Made by a program: the position numbers and the translations under genes. Positions 7,301 to 14,971 of a DNA stretch of 44,071 nucleotides are shown piece after piece (the stretch's first letter is position 1; the number at the start of each line of letters is the position of its first letter). The stretch is taken from assembly GCA_963624095.1 (NCBI GenBank), contig CAVFNZ010000005.1, positions 1-44,071 of the forward strand, read 5' to 3'. This stretch comes from Phocaeicola_A sp963624095. GTDB taxonomy: Bacteria; Bacteroidota; Bacteroidia; Bacteroidales; Bacteroidaceae. The notes under the pieces were generated by a model. The model worked only from the letters and a program-made list of their open reading frames with translations. It had not been told where the DNA came from and searched no databases.

Positions 7301-9091
7301 ATGGAATCAATCATGTTACTTGGATTGGGTTGGAACGCATGGCTTACCATCGCACTGTTGTTGGTCATGTTCGGTCTGATGATGAAGACCAAGATACCCG
7401 CGGAATTCGTGTTCGTAGGAGGCATGGGCGTGCTCTATGTCACGGGCGTGTTGGATGTGAAAGAGGCGTTGTCCGGCTTCAGCTCGGTCTCCGTAGTGAC
7501 CGTCGGCATCCTCTTTGTGGTGATAGCCGGACTGGTACACAGCGGTGTGGTACACTGGATGGTAAAGCGGATGCTGGGAACCCCGTCGTCCTACTCAAGC
7601 GCCATCGTGCGGATGATGGTGCCGGTGGCCTTGCTCAGCTCGTTCCTCAACAACACCACCGTGGTGGCACTCTTCCTGAAAGTGGTGAAGGTGTGGGCCA
7701 AGAAGCTCTCCATCGCCCCTTCCAAACTCCTCATCCCGTTGAGTTACGCCTCGTGCTTAGGAGGTATCTGTACCCTCATCGGTACGCCTCCCAACCTGAT
7801 TATCTCGGGCATGTTGATGAATGACACGCAGATAGACCTGAACATGTTCTCCACCACCATACCCGGACTCTTCTGTCTGGCCATAGGTATTGTCACTATC
7901 CTACTTACCAAACGCCTGTTGCCGGTGCGCAAATCATCGGACGAGGCTTTCGAGGCGACCCGGGAATATACCGTAGAGCTGTTGGTGCCCACGGTCTGCG
8001 AGGCCGTAGGTAAGTCCGTCAGCGAAGCCGACCTGATGAACGTGCGGGGCGGACGATTGCTGGAGATTGTCCGGTTCGACAAGGAGGTCATCAGCCCCGT
8101 CTCCCCGGACGAGTTCGTGATGGGTGGCGACCGCTTGGTCTACGCCGGACAGGTAGACGCCATCCTGGACCTGCGCGAGAAGCACGGACTGACAACCGCC
8201 ACCAAGCATGTGTTCTCATTGGACGAGGTGAAGGGCAACCGCCACTTCTACACCGCTTCGGTCAGACGCGACAGTGCGCTGATAGGCAAATCCATGGAGA
8301 GCTGCAACTTCGAGGAAGAGCACAGCACCGTGTTGGTGGCCGTTGTCCGCGAAGGTGAGCGCATCAACCAGAACCCGCGCAGCGTGAAACTGGCACAGAA
8401 CGACGTACTGCTCTTCGAGAGCGACTCCAAACGAGGAAAACAGTTGCGGACATCAGCCGCCAAGGACTTGAGATTCTTCGACTCCGAAGACGTGCCCAAC
8501 ATCGGCAAGCAGACCATCGTGGCCTCCCTCATCATGTTGGCAATGGTACTGCTCTCCGCTTTCAATGTAATGACCTTGCTCCAGGCCGGTTTCCTGGCTG
8601 CCGGTGCCATGCTGCTGACCCGCTGCTGCACCACGCAACAGGCTTGGCAGTCCATCAACTGGGGTGTCATCATGATATTCGCCGGCTCCGTCTGCTTAGG
8701 TACGGCCATCGACCGCACCGGCATCGCCACGGCATTGGCCGACGGCATCCTGAACGTCTGCGGCTCCAATGCCTTGATGGCGTTGATTTGCATCTGTCTG
8801 GTAGCCACGTTCGTCACGGAGTTCATCAGTAACACGGCCGCCGCAGCCATCTTCTACCCGATAGCCTACCAGACCGCGGTGACACTGGACGCCAACCCTG
8901 TCACCTTCTGTATCGCCCTGATGATAGCCGTATCGTCGAGCTTCGCGACACCTATCGGCTCACCTACCCACATGCTGATTTACGGAGAGGGAGGCTACCG
9001 CTTCTTCGACTTCGCGCGCATCGGACTGGTGATGAACATCGTCATACTGGCGGCAAACATCTTCATCGTGACGCTGGTGTTCCCGCTCTGA
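7301..9091 (+). CDS. SLC13/DASS-type anion permease with two RCK_C domains
   Basis: A 596-residue inner-membrane transporter. Hydrophobic segments fill residues 5-210 and about 400-596; the soluble insert between them (about 215-390) looks like two TrkA-C (RCK_C) domains, with repeated motifs ending RLVYAGQVDAIL and DVLLFESDSKR. The paired family signatures are NNTTVVALFLKV with GTPPNLIISGML in the first half, and SNTAAAAIFYPIA with ATPIGSPTHMLIYG in the second. Members carry sulfate, dicarboxylates or other anions with Na+; the substrate here is unknown. It heads a plus-strand unit with the STAS and kinase genes, 46 bp and a hairpin apart. Confidence 0.88.
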   Translation: MESIMLLGLGWNAWLTIALLLVMFGLMMKTKIPAEFVFVGGMGVLYVTGVLDVKEALSGFSSVSVVTVGILFVVIAGLVHSGVVHWMVKRMLGTPSSYSSAIVRMMVPVALLSSFLNNTTVVALFLKVVKVWAKKLSIAPSKLLIPLSYASCLGGICTLIGTPPNLIISGMLMNDTQIDLNMFSTTIPGLFCLAIGIVTILLTKRLLPVRKSSDEAFEATREYTVELLVPTVCEAVGKSVSEADLMNVRGGRLLEIVRFDKEVISPVSPDEFVMGGDRLVYAGQVDAILDLREKHGLTTATKHVFSLDEVKGNRHFYTASVRRDSALIGKSMESCNFEEEHSTVLVAVVREGERINQNPRSVKLAQNDVLLFESDSKRGKQLRTSAAKDLRFFDSEDVPNIGKQTIVASLIMLAMVLLSAFNVMTLLQAGFLAAGAMLLTRCCTTQQAWQSINWGVIMIFAGSVCLGTAIDRTGIATALADGILNVCGSNALMALICICLVATFVTEFISNTAAAAIFYPIAYQTAVTLDANPVTFCIALMIAVSSSFATPIGSPTHMLIYGEGGYRFFDFARIGLVMNIVILAANIFIVTLVFPL

Positions 9092-9137
9092 CAGAACAAC
9101 GAATAACAATAGTACAGAATCATAAAAGCATAACAAC

Positions 9138-9440
9138 ATGGAAACAGCTATTAACTACCAAGCAACGAACATAAGTGTAGAACTCCGCGGACGACTGGAC
9201 ACAGCGAGTGCCGCACAGTGCGAGAAGGACCTGCAACCCCTGTGGGACAACGCCGACAAGCAAATCGTGCTGGACTGCACCGCCCTGGAGTACATCTGCA
9301 GTAGCGGACTGCGCATCTTCCTCTCCCTGCGCAAGGCGGTGGAGGCCAAGGGCGGCAAGCTGGTCATCGAGCACATCAACGACGAAATACGCAAGGTGTT
9401 CACCCTCACCGGGTTCTTCCAACTGTTCGACATCCGGTAA
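9138..9440 (+). CDS. STAS-domain anti-anti-sigma factor (SpoIIAA/RsbV-like)
   Basis: A stand-alone STAS domain of 100 residues. The region LDCTALEYICSSGLRIFLSL matches the SpoIIAA phosphorylation loop; Ser56, next to the glycine, is the expected phosphorylation site. Such proteins bind RsbW-like kinases when unphosphorylated and release the kinase's target. The next gene encodes just such a kinase, so the two probably form a partner-switching pair. No PP2C phosphatase gene is in the window. Its position after a permease is notable because some SLC26 transporters carry a fused STAS domain, but this permease belongs to another family. Confidence 0.87.
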   Translation: METAINYQATNISVELRGRLDTASAAQCEKDLQPLWDNADKQIVLDCTALEYICSSGLRIFLSLRKAVEAKGGKLVIEHINDEIRKVFTLTGFFQLFDIR

Positions 9441-9451
9441 TGAGAAGGATA

Positions 9452-9482
9452 TCAGCCTCGTTCACCGCGAGGCTGACCTTTT
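9452..9482 (+). terminator. Hairpin with T-run between STAS and kinase genes
   Basis: TCAGCCTCG (9452-9460) pairs with CGAGGCTGA (9468-9476) over 9 bp, with a 7-nt loop, followed by CCTTTT. It ends 14 nt before the kinase ATG. It resembles a weak intrinsic terminator and may lower kinase expression relative to the STAS protein. Confidence 0.5.
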
Positions 9483-9496
9483 AAACAGCAGCAGTT

Positions 9497-9916
9497 ATGA
9501 TTAAACGAACGCTAACCATCAACAACGACATCGAGGAGACGGCCAAGCTGTTCCCTTTCATCGAGGAAGTTGGCACCGCCCTTCACATCGACGAGGCCAC
9601 CCTGTCGTCCGTAAACCTGGCTATCGAAGAGGCGTTGGTCAACAGCGTCCTCTACGCCTACCCCAAAGGGACAAAGGGAGAGGTTGAGCTGACGGCCGAA
9701 TGGGAAGAGGAACCGAAGGAACTGGTGTTCACGCTGAAGGACCAAGGCATCCCCTTCAACCCCCTGGAGGCCAAAGAGGCGGACACGACGCTCGGCTTGG
9801 AGGAACGTCCCATAGGCGGACTTGGCATCTTTCTCGTGCGTACGCTGATGAGTGAGGTGGCCTATCAGCGCACCTCCGACGGTTACAACTTGCTCACGAT
9901 GACAAAGGTGCTGTAA
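9497..9916 (+). CDS. RsbW/SpoIIAB-like anti-sigma serine kinase
   Basis: A 139-residue GHKL ATPase of the HATPase_c_2 type. The N-box is AIEEALVNSVLYAYP near residues 41-55, the G1 box KDQGIPFNP near 90-98, and the G2-like box GGLGIFLVRTLM near 111-122. It would phosphorylate the STAS protein encoded just upstream and sequester a partner when that protein is phosphorylated. The partner could be a sigma factor, but in Bacteroidetes the final target of such pairs is often unclear. A strong bidirectional terminator follows. Confidence 0.87.
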   Translation: MIKRTLTINNDIEETAKLFPFIEEVGTALHIDEATLSSVNLAIEEALVNSVLYAYPKGTKGEVELTAEWEEEPKELVFTLKDQGIPFNPLEAKEADTTLGLEERPIGGLGIFLVRTLMSEVAYQRTSDGYNLLTMTKVL

Positions 9917-9959
9917 GACAGTCACCGCAAAAGTCCACGCCTCCAACAGGCGTAGCCAT

Positions 9960-10026
9960 AAAAAGATTCCTGACCGGAACCGCGTATCCTGATGATACGG
10001 GTTCCGGTCAGGAATTTCTTTTTTAT
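9960..10026. terminator. Bidirectional intrinsic terminator
   Basis: ATTCCTGACCGGAACC pairs with GGTTCCGGTCAGGAAT (arms at 9966-9981 and 10000-10015), and an inner GTATC/GATAC extends the stem. The plus side is followed by TTTCTTTTTT, the minus side by CTTTTTATGG. It closes both the kinase gene (plus) and the sialidase-like gene (minus). Confidence 0.85.
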
Positions 10027-10038
10027 CGCTTCCGCGAC

Positions 10039-11835
10039 TTACTCCTCCAAAAGTCCCTTGTGGAAGGTATAGGTCTGCAGTTGGTTGCCGTTCTCGTCCC
10101 AGTGGGTAGCGGTGCCCTCAGCCACATAACCGTAGAAGAGACGTTTCAGGTCGCGCGCCTCGGGACGCAAGTTCCAGTGCGACTCCACCTTCTTCTTACC
10201 GTTGGGCCAGTATTGTGTCCACACGCCCGTGTTGGTGGTGAGGTTGCGCGTCCAAGTCCACAGCAGCTTGCCGTCCTCGGACCAGAAGCTCTCCGTGCCG
10301 GACTTCCGTCCATTCTCGTAAGTCACCTGATGCTGCAACTTACCGGAGGGGTAATAGTCGCACATCTCGCCGTGGAGCAGGTAACGGCCGTTCGGACAGA
10401 TGCGTGCGCTCCATTTACTCTTCACCGCTTTCTTGTCGTACATTTCGGTGTAGCTCTTCACCACGCCGCCTTCCGTCTCGGGAGCGATGTCGCCCTCCTC
10501 GGAGAGCACCCAAGCCTCGTTGAACTCATAATGGATGGGCGGGAAGTTGGCCGTGGTCAGCAAATGGATTACGCCGTTGGGAGCCTGACGCACCGTGGTG
10601 TATCCCAAAGAGCCGTAGGGAGGACGGTGACGCTGGGGAAGCTGCACGGGCAGGGGTTTGATGCGCCACGTCTTGCCGTTGTCCTGCGAGAGGGCGGCGA
10701 AACAATCGTTGCCGTATTTCCAGCCTACGGGAGGGGCAATCTTTTTCTTGTGCATATAGGCATCGCTCACGAACAACAGGTTGCCCGAAGCCAAACGGAT
10801 GAGGCAAGGACGCTGCACGTTGCCCAGTGCCGGGAACGGCGTAGCGGTTGACGCTTCCCACGTTGCACCCCAATCGTGTGAGATGTTTTGCGGAGTCCAT
10901 CCGTCCACATTGGCGTTCTTGCCTCCCACCGAGAGGAGCGTGCCTTTGTCGTCGAGCGGAACAATCGTCGAGTGACGGCCTCCGGTGCGGCCACCCATGT
11001 CGTGCCAGGTGACACCCTCATCCGAGCTGCGCCACAGGAAGCTGGTGCTCTCCTTGCCGTCCATGGCCATGTAGATGTTCCCTTGCGGGTCGCGGAAAGC
11101 GTTGGAGATGGGCTGTGCGGTATAGTTCTTCGCGATGCTGTCCAGCTGCGGCACGGAGAAGGTCCATGTGGCTCCGTTGTCCGTGGAGGTAGCGATGCGG
11201 AAAGGTACATAGTTGGAGATGTCGCGGCCACCGCCAAAGAACCAAATCTTGCCGTTGTCGTTCCACAGGAGTCCGGACTGGTCGTTGCCGCCTTTGGTTG
11301 AGAAGAAGAGTTCGGGCATATCCCAGTCTTCCGATCCATGGCGCAGGCGCGACTGTACGAAAGTGGTTGCCGTATCGTTCTCGGAGAGACCTGCCGGAGC
11401 ACTGAAATAGACGGCGAGCGCGTCACCGTTGGGCATAATCTCGAAACCGGGCGAGTGGCTGTGGGTGTAGACGCCCCAATCCATGCCGGTCAGTGCGGCC
11501 GTCTCTTTGGGCGTGTAAGCCGGAGGAATAGGAATGGCGAAGCGTACCGTGAAGTAGGGCGTGCTTGCGGACGGGCCTAAAGTAGCCTGTTCCGTGGTCT
11601 GCTTCACCGCCGTTTGGTTAAAGGGCAAGTGGTCACGTTCTTGCAAGAGGAAACGAATCGCGTTGGCAGAGTCGCCAAAGGCCACCATCTCTTTGCCCGG
11701 CTGGAAGCCTGCCGCCTCCACCCAAAGCGTGTCTTGCTTCAGGTTAGCGTATTTGCTTTCCTTCTGCACCGAGCAAGCCGGTATGGACAGGCATCCTGCC
11801 ACCGCCATTGCGTAAACGAGTGTTTTCTGTTTCAT
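10039..11835 (-). CDS. Lipoprotein: sialidase-fold propeller fused to MORN/YwqK-like repeats
   Basis: A 598-residue protein with a type II signal peptide; the likely lipidated residue is Cys21 (SIPAC). Residues about 90-450 carry four Asp-boxes of the form SxDxGxTW (STDNGATW near 217, SSDEGVTW near 270, SHDWGATW near 319, SQDNGKTW near 383), marking a sialidase-type beta-propeller. The C-terminal 120 residues hold repeated blocks such as GEMCDYYPSGKL, GTESFWSEDGKL, GVWTQYWPNGKK and GTATHWDENGNQ, which resemble MORN/YwqK repeats. No clear arginine triad or FRIP motif was identified, so sialidase activity should not be assumed; it may act on another glycan or only bind. It is a single-gene unit. 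Confidence 0.75.
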   Translation of the reverse strand: MKQKTLVYAMAVAGCLSIPACSVQKESKYANLKQDTLWVEAAGFQPGKEMVAFGDSANAIRFLLQERDHLPFNQTAVKQTTEQATLGPSASTPYFTVRFAIPIPPAYTPKETAALTGMDWGVYTHSHSPGFEIMPNGDALAVYFSAPAGLSENDTATTFVQSRLRHGSEDWDMPELFFSTKGGNDQSGLLWNDNGKIWFFGGGRDISNYVPFRIATSTDNGATWTFSVPQLDSIAKNYTAQPISNAFRDPQGNIYMAMDGKESTSFLWRSSDEGVTWHDMGGRTGGRHSTIVPLDDKGTLLSVGGKNANVDGWTPQNISHDWGATWEASTATPFPALGNVQRPCLIRLASGNLLFVSDAYMHKKKIAPPVGWKYGNDCFAALSQDNGKTWRIKPLPVQLPQRHRPPYGSLGYTTVRQAPNGVIHLLTTANFPPIHYEFNEAWVLSEEGDIAPETEGGVVKSYTEMYDKKAVKSKWSARICPNGRYLLHGEMCDYYPSGKLQHQVTYENGRKSGTESFWSEDGKLLWTWTRNLTTNTGVWTQYWPNGKKKVESHWNLRPEARDLKRLFYGYVAEGTATHWDENGNQLQTYTFHKGLLEE

Positions 11836-11938
11836 TGGTATAGCATTTAAAGAGAGCCCCCATGGTTCTTGTTCTTTATCCGTCCGTGAGCGAAACGGGG
11901 GCTATCAATTCCCCTCCCGAACCTTGTATTGTATATAA

Positions 11939-11974
11939 ACTTTGGCCTGGTGCACCAGCGCATCAGGCCAAAGT
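11939..11974 (-). repeat. 11-bp inverted repeat at the start of the sialidase-like mRNA
   Basis: ACTTTGGCCTG (11939-11949) and CAGGCCAAAGT (11964-11974) are perfect inverted arms around 14 nt. The expected transcription start on the minus strand is near 11972, so the hairpin would form the very 5' end of the transcript, or in DNA the repeat could be an operator. A second pair, AGCCCCC (11855-11861) and GGGGGCT (11897-11903), lies further down the same leader. Confidence 0.6.
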
Positions 11975-11979
11975 CCTTG

Positions 11980-11987
11980 CAAATATA
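11980..11987 (-). promoter_or_regulatory. -7 promoter element of the sialidase-like gene
   Basis: TATATTTG on the minus strand, fitting TAnnTTTG, about 145 bp before the ATG at 11835. The -33 position has no good TTTG. Confidence 0.5.
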
Positions 11988-12085
11988 ATACAATTCGGAG
12001 AATCCCATGAAGTTTGCCCCAATATTTTACGAGACTTGTCACGTGGGGTGTCACAAAGGCTGACAAGAAATTCAGTAGTATAGCA

Positions 12086-12224
12086 GGAAAACTGACAAGT
12101 GAAATCGGGATATGACACCCTCACGAGAGGCGCAAAAAACGCAAGCGGTTACATGCGCCAACGCAAGTACTTACATGAGCCCACATAAGTACTTACGTGG
12201 GCCATCGTAAGCACTTGCGTTTTC
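12086..12224 (+). repeat. Copy A of a 139-bp intergenic element with a 4 x 22-bp palindrome array
   Basis: A 51-bp block beginning GGAAAACTGACAAGT (12086-12136) is followed by four 22-bp units at 12137, 12159, 12181 and 12203. Units 2 to 4 are centred on AAGTACTT or AAGCACTT, with imperfect dyad symmetry approaching ACGTAAGTACTTACGT. The same arrangement recurs inverted at 42267-42405: hand alignment without gaps gives 117 of 139 identical. Viewed from the gene whose stop precedes it, each copy has the same orientation (array first, then the 51-bp block): the TlpA-like gene here, the hybrid regulator gene at the other end. Confidence 0.85.
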
Positions 12225-12245
12225 GGTCTACATTCAACACCGGAA

Positions 12246-12305
12246 ATGCCTATAATGTCTCGGGGCGATGCCTATAATGTCTCGGGCTTGAGGCATTATA
12301 GGCAT
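12246..12305. repeat. 22-bp direct repeat with inverted third copy
   Basis: ATGCCTATAATGTCTCGGG occurs at 12246-12264 and 12268-12286, exactly 22 bp apart, and its inverse AGGCATTATAGGCAT at 12291-12305. The last two copies can form a hairpin of 12 bp plus 3 bp with one mismatch. It starts 24 bp after the stop of the minus-strand TlpA-like gene and could serve as a 3'-end hairpin, but no T-run follows. It directly adjoins copy A of the phased palindrome element. Confidence 0.75.
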
Positions 12306-12328
12306 TTTGCGGCCTATCCGTGGCGAAA

Positions 12329-13444
12329 TCAATAGCCAAAGATTTCCTTCAGTTGATTGGCGATGGCATCGCCATAGAGCTTTTCGAAGAGGACCGTACC
12401 GTCGGCCTTCACCAGGAACACGGACGGTATGGCTTTCACCCCGTAGCTTTGGTTCATCTTCCGGTCGTCCCACAGGTTAGTCCACTCCATCTTCTCCTCG
12501 TCCAAGGCTTTCAGCCATGGGGCTTTGTTTTGGTCGATGGAGATGTTGACAATAGCCAGGCCCTCTTTCTTGTACTTGGCTACCAAGTCGCGCATCACGG
12601 GGATTCCCTTGCGGCAAGGTTTGCACCACGACGCCCAGAAATCTATCAACAGATAGTTGTTGCCTTGGAGCAACGAAGCGAGCGTGTGTTCTTTGCCTTC
12701 CGCATCCGCGAGGGTAAAGTCCGGAGCTTTCTTGCCCAACAGCTGCGCATCGAGGAACTTACGGAAAGACTTACCATAGGAACTCTGTTTCTGAAAGTCC
12801 GAGAAGAGCGCGTACTCAGCCTCTGTCAACTTCATGATGCCACCATGATACTGCAGAGCGATGAGCGGCCAAACCGCGTTCGGATTGTCCTTGACCAACT
12901 GACGCACATAGTCCGCCTGTTGTTTGTCCCAAGCGGCACTCTCCGCCAGATAAGCCTGATATTCGGGAGTTTTCTGGAGCTCGGCACCTTCGGCGGGCGT
13001 AGACGCATCGTGCACCTTTTCCACAATATCCTTGTGCCTCTTGTAAACCTCGCTCCGTCCGTCGTTGTAACGGTTCCATGAGCCATTCACCAATGCCTTG
13101 CAAGCCTTGTACGCGTCACTGTCGGAAAGGACATTCATGCCACTGATGACCACTTCGTCACCCGACCCGGCACCGAAGGTGCACCACAGACGGCCACCCG
13201 AAACGCACACCATGCAGGTCTCGTCGAACTCTGGAAGCGTGAAGGAATAGGCACCGTTCCTAACGGTATCCGTGGCCAGCCGGTCTCCGCCGATGAGGAA
13301 CCCAGCCGTGGACAGACTGACGACCTTACCCTCCATCTGATAGTCAGCAGGGACGGAGCCCTTCACCACCAGTCCTTTCTTCGGGTTCTGTGCGTAAGCG
13401 ACTACGCACAGAACCAACATCGAAAACAACAATAATCTTTTCAT
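12329..13444 (-). CDS. TlpA-like thioredoxin-fold protein with DUF4369-type N-terminus
   Basis: A 371-residue exported protein. The signal peptide MKRLLLFSMLVLCVVAYAQ is followed by a beta-rich region (about 25-100) resembling DUF4369, a helical linker, and a C-terminal AhpC/TSA-type thioredoxin domain from about 236. The redox motif is WCKPC (Cys274, Cys277), preceded by LIDFWAS, with the cis-proline in KAIPSVFLV. It is probably a periplasmic thiol-disulfide reductase. It ends the minus-strand fecR-susC-susD operon, 9 bp after the PKD-like gene, which suggests a role linked to whatever that system imports. Confidence 0.85.
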   Translation of the reverse strand: MKRLLLFSMLVLCVVAYAQNPKKGLVVKGSVPADYQMEGKVVSLSTAGFLIGGDRLATDTVRNGAYSFTLPEFDETCMVCVSGGRLWCTFGAGSGDEVVISGMNVLSDSDAYKACKALVNGSWNRYNDGRSEVYKRHKDIVEKVHDASTPAEGAELQKTPEYQAYLAESAAWDKQQADYVRQLVKDNPNAVWPLIALQYHGGIMKLTEAEYALFSDFQKQSSYGKSFRKFLDAQLLGKKAPDFTLADAEGKEHTLASLLQGNNYLLIDFWASWCKPCRKGIPVMRDLVAKYKKEGLAIVNISIDQNKAPWLKALDEEKMEWTNLWDDRKMNQSYGVKAIPSVFLVKADGTVLFEKLYGDAIANQLKEIFGY

Positions 13445-13452
13445 AGTAAATT

Positions 13453-14946
13453 TTATTTGGTCTTGAATTTGATATCCTTCACCAAGCCGAAGCCATCGAA
13501 CTCAGCCGCAGGGGTAGCCTGTACCGCACCGGATACCGGGTCTACCTTCAGCAAGTAGACTTTGCCTTCCGCACCCTTATAGGTTGCCACCATCAAGTAC
13601 TTGTAGGCAGGGCTCTCGTCCAGATCAAGTCCGCTGTCGGAGAAGAAGCGCATGAAAGAAATCTCCTCGTCGGCAGGACAGCTCCAGGCCGAAGCCTCAG
13701 CGGAGGCCTCACCCGTGCTCTCATCGAAAGCGATGCGGTAGAGCGCATCCTTGGTGGCGTAGAAGCAGATGGGAGCCAGGTTGCTGACCGAGAAATGGAG
13801 CGCGTCGGCTATCTGCGGACAAGCGGAGAGGTCATAGGTCTTGTTCAGTTTGACACCGGAAGCGTTATATGCCTGTTTGATGGAGAGCATACAACGTTGG
13901 GACGGGTCGGACTTCGCCTCCATAATGGCATAGATTTGTTTGCTGGTAGCACTTCCTTGGTAGGCCTGGTCCATGAAGAGGCAGTTGAGGTCGAGGTTCT
14001 GCAGACCTGCGTCCGGGATGACAGAGACTTCACTGCTCCACTCGGTGCCTTGCAGGAAGCGTCCCTTGGACTGGTCATAGAGGAACACGCCCGAGCCATA
14101 GCAGTTGACGGCACACGGAGCGGCTTCATAGTCATCGTCCGCCAACAGCTTGGCAGCACCGAAGTAGGGGTCGCCCCACGCCAGGATGGTGGCATAGGCC
14201 TTACCATCGTTAATCAGGATGTCATCGGTGCTCTTGGTATACGCCTGTGGTTTGCACACGGAAGGTGCTTCCCAGAAGAGTCCGTTGAAATCGAGTGTTC
14301 TGCCCATATCATCGGCGGAGACACGAGTACCATCCCGGTCGGTGAAGATATTGATGTAGTTGTTGATGGCCCAGCAAACCACGGGTGTACCGCTCAACGC
14401 CTTGTCGGGGTTGGCGCGCGAATAGGTGGAGCGGCTATAGGTGGTTTCCGTCACCGCCCCCATAAACAGTGGAGTCTTCACGATGTCGACATCCGCCTTG
14501 CCGTCACGGCCATAAAGAACAAGCAGACCCGTACCCACGGCACTCTCCACGGTCAGGTTGTAACGGTAGAAGGCACGATAGCCCGTGCTCTTTTGCGTAG
14601 CGCAGTACTCCAGATAGTAGTTGCCCGGCTTTGCCGTGATGGTAGCCGACAAATCGGCGTCCGTGGAGATGGTGTCCGCCACGTTGTCTGTCGAATAGCC
14701 GCTGTTCGTCGAGTAGATGGACCAGGCGTAGGTAAGGTCGGACTTGTCGCCCTCGTACACCAGGGCAGAGGGAACCTGCAGATTGTTGAACTGCGTCACC
14801 AACAGAGATTTCCGTATGTTGGTAGAGTCCACATAAAAGGCAGCCAACTCCTTGTAGTCGTAGTTTCCCTCGTCTTCCAGACAAGAGGTGACGGCACTTG
14901 TCATGACCAAGCCCAATGCCGCGTATAGTATATTTCTTAGTTTCAT
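13453..14946 (-). CDS. PKD-like surface lipoprotein
   Basis: A 497-residue lipoprotein: signal peptide then TSC at residues 20-22, followed by acidic EDEG, a pattern often seen in Bacteroidetes surface-exposed lipoproteins. The N-terminal 25-130 region (YEGDKSDLTYAWSIY and AKPGNYYLEYCATQKSTG) resembles PKD-like domains; the rest is beta-rich, suggesting a propeller, with no catalytic motif seen. It follows susD and a DUF4843 gene. This set of accessory lipoproteins resembles the gene content of B. thetaiotaomicron BT2261-BT2264, a SusCD complex found with peptides bound; the comparison is from memory. It probably helps bind the ligand on the cell surface. Confidence 0.75.
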   Translation of the reverse strand: MKLRNILYAALGLVMTSAVTSCLEDEGNYDYKELAAFYVDSTNIRKSLLVTQFNNLQVPSALVYEGDKSDLTYAWSIYSTNSGYSTDNVADTISTDADLSATITAKPGNYYLEYCATQKSTGYRAFYRYNLTVESAVGTGLLVLYGRDGKADVDIVKTPLFMGAVTETTYSRSTYSRANPDKALSGTPVVCWAINNYINIFTDRDGTRVSADDMGRTLDFNGLFWEAPSVCKPQAYTKSTDDILINDGKAYATILAWGDPYFGAAKLLADDDYEAAPCAVNCYGSGVFLYDQSKGRFLQGTEWSSEVSVIPDAGLQNLDLNCLFMDQAYQGSATSKQIYAIMEAKSDPSQRCMLSIKQAYNASGVKLNKTYDLSACPQIADALHFSVSNLAPICFYATKDALYRIAFDESTGEASAEASAWSCPADEEISFMRFFSDSGLDLDESPAYKYLMVATYKGAEGKVYLLKVDPVSGAVQATPAAEFDGFGLVKDIKFKTK

Positions 14947-14971
14947 AACTTTGCTATTTAGTGTGTTAACG

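Noticed and set aside
10039..11835. Naming the product a sialidase (GH33)
   Set aside because: Asp-boxes occur in many beta-propellers, and the catalytic FRIP motif and arginine triad could not be identified.
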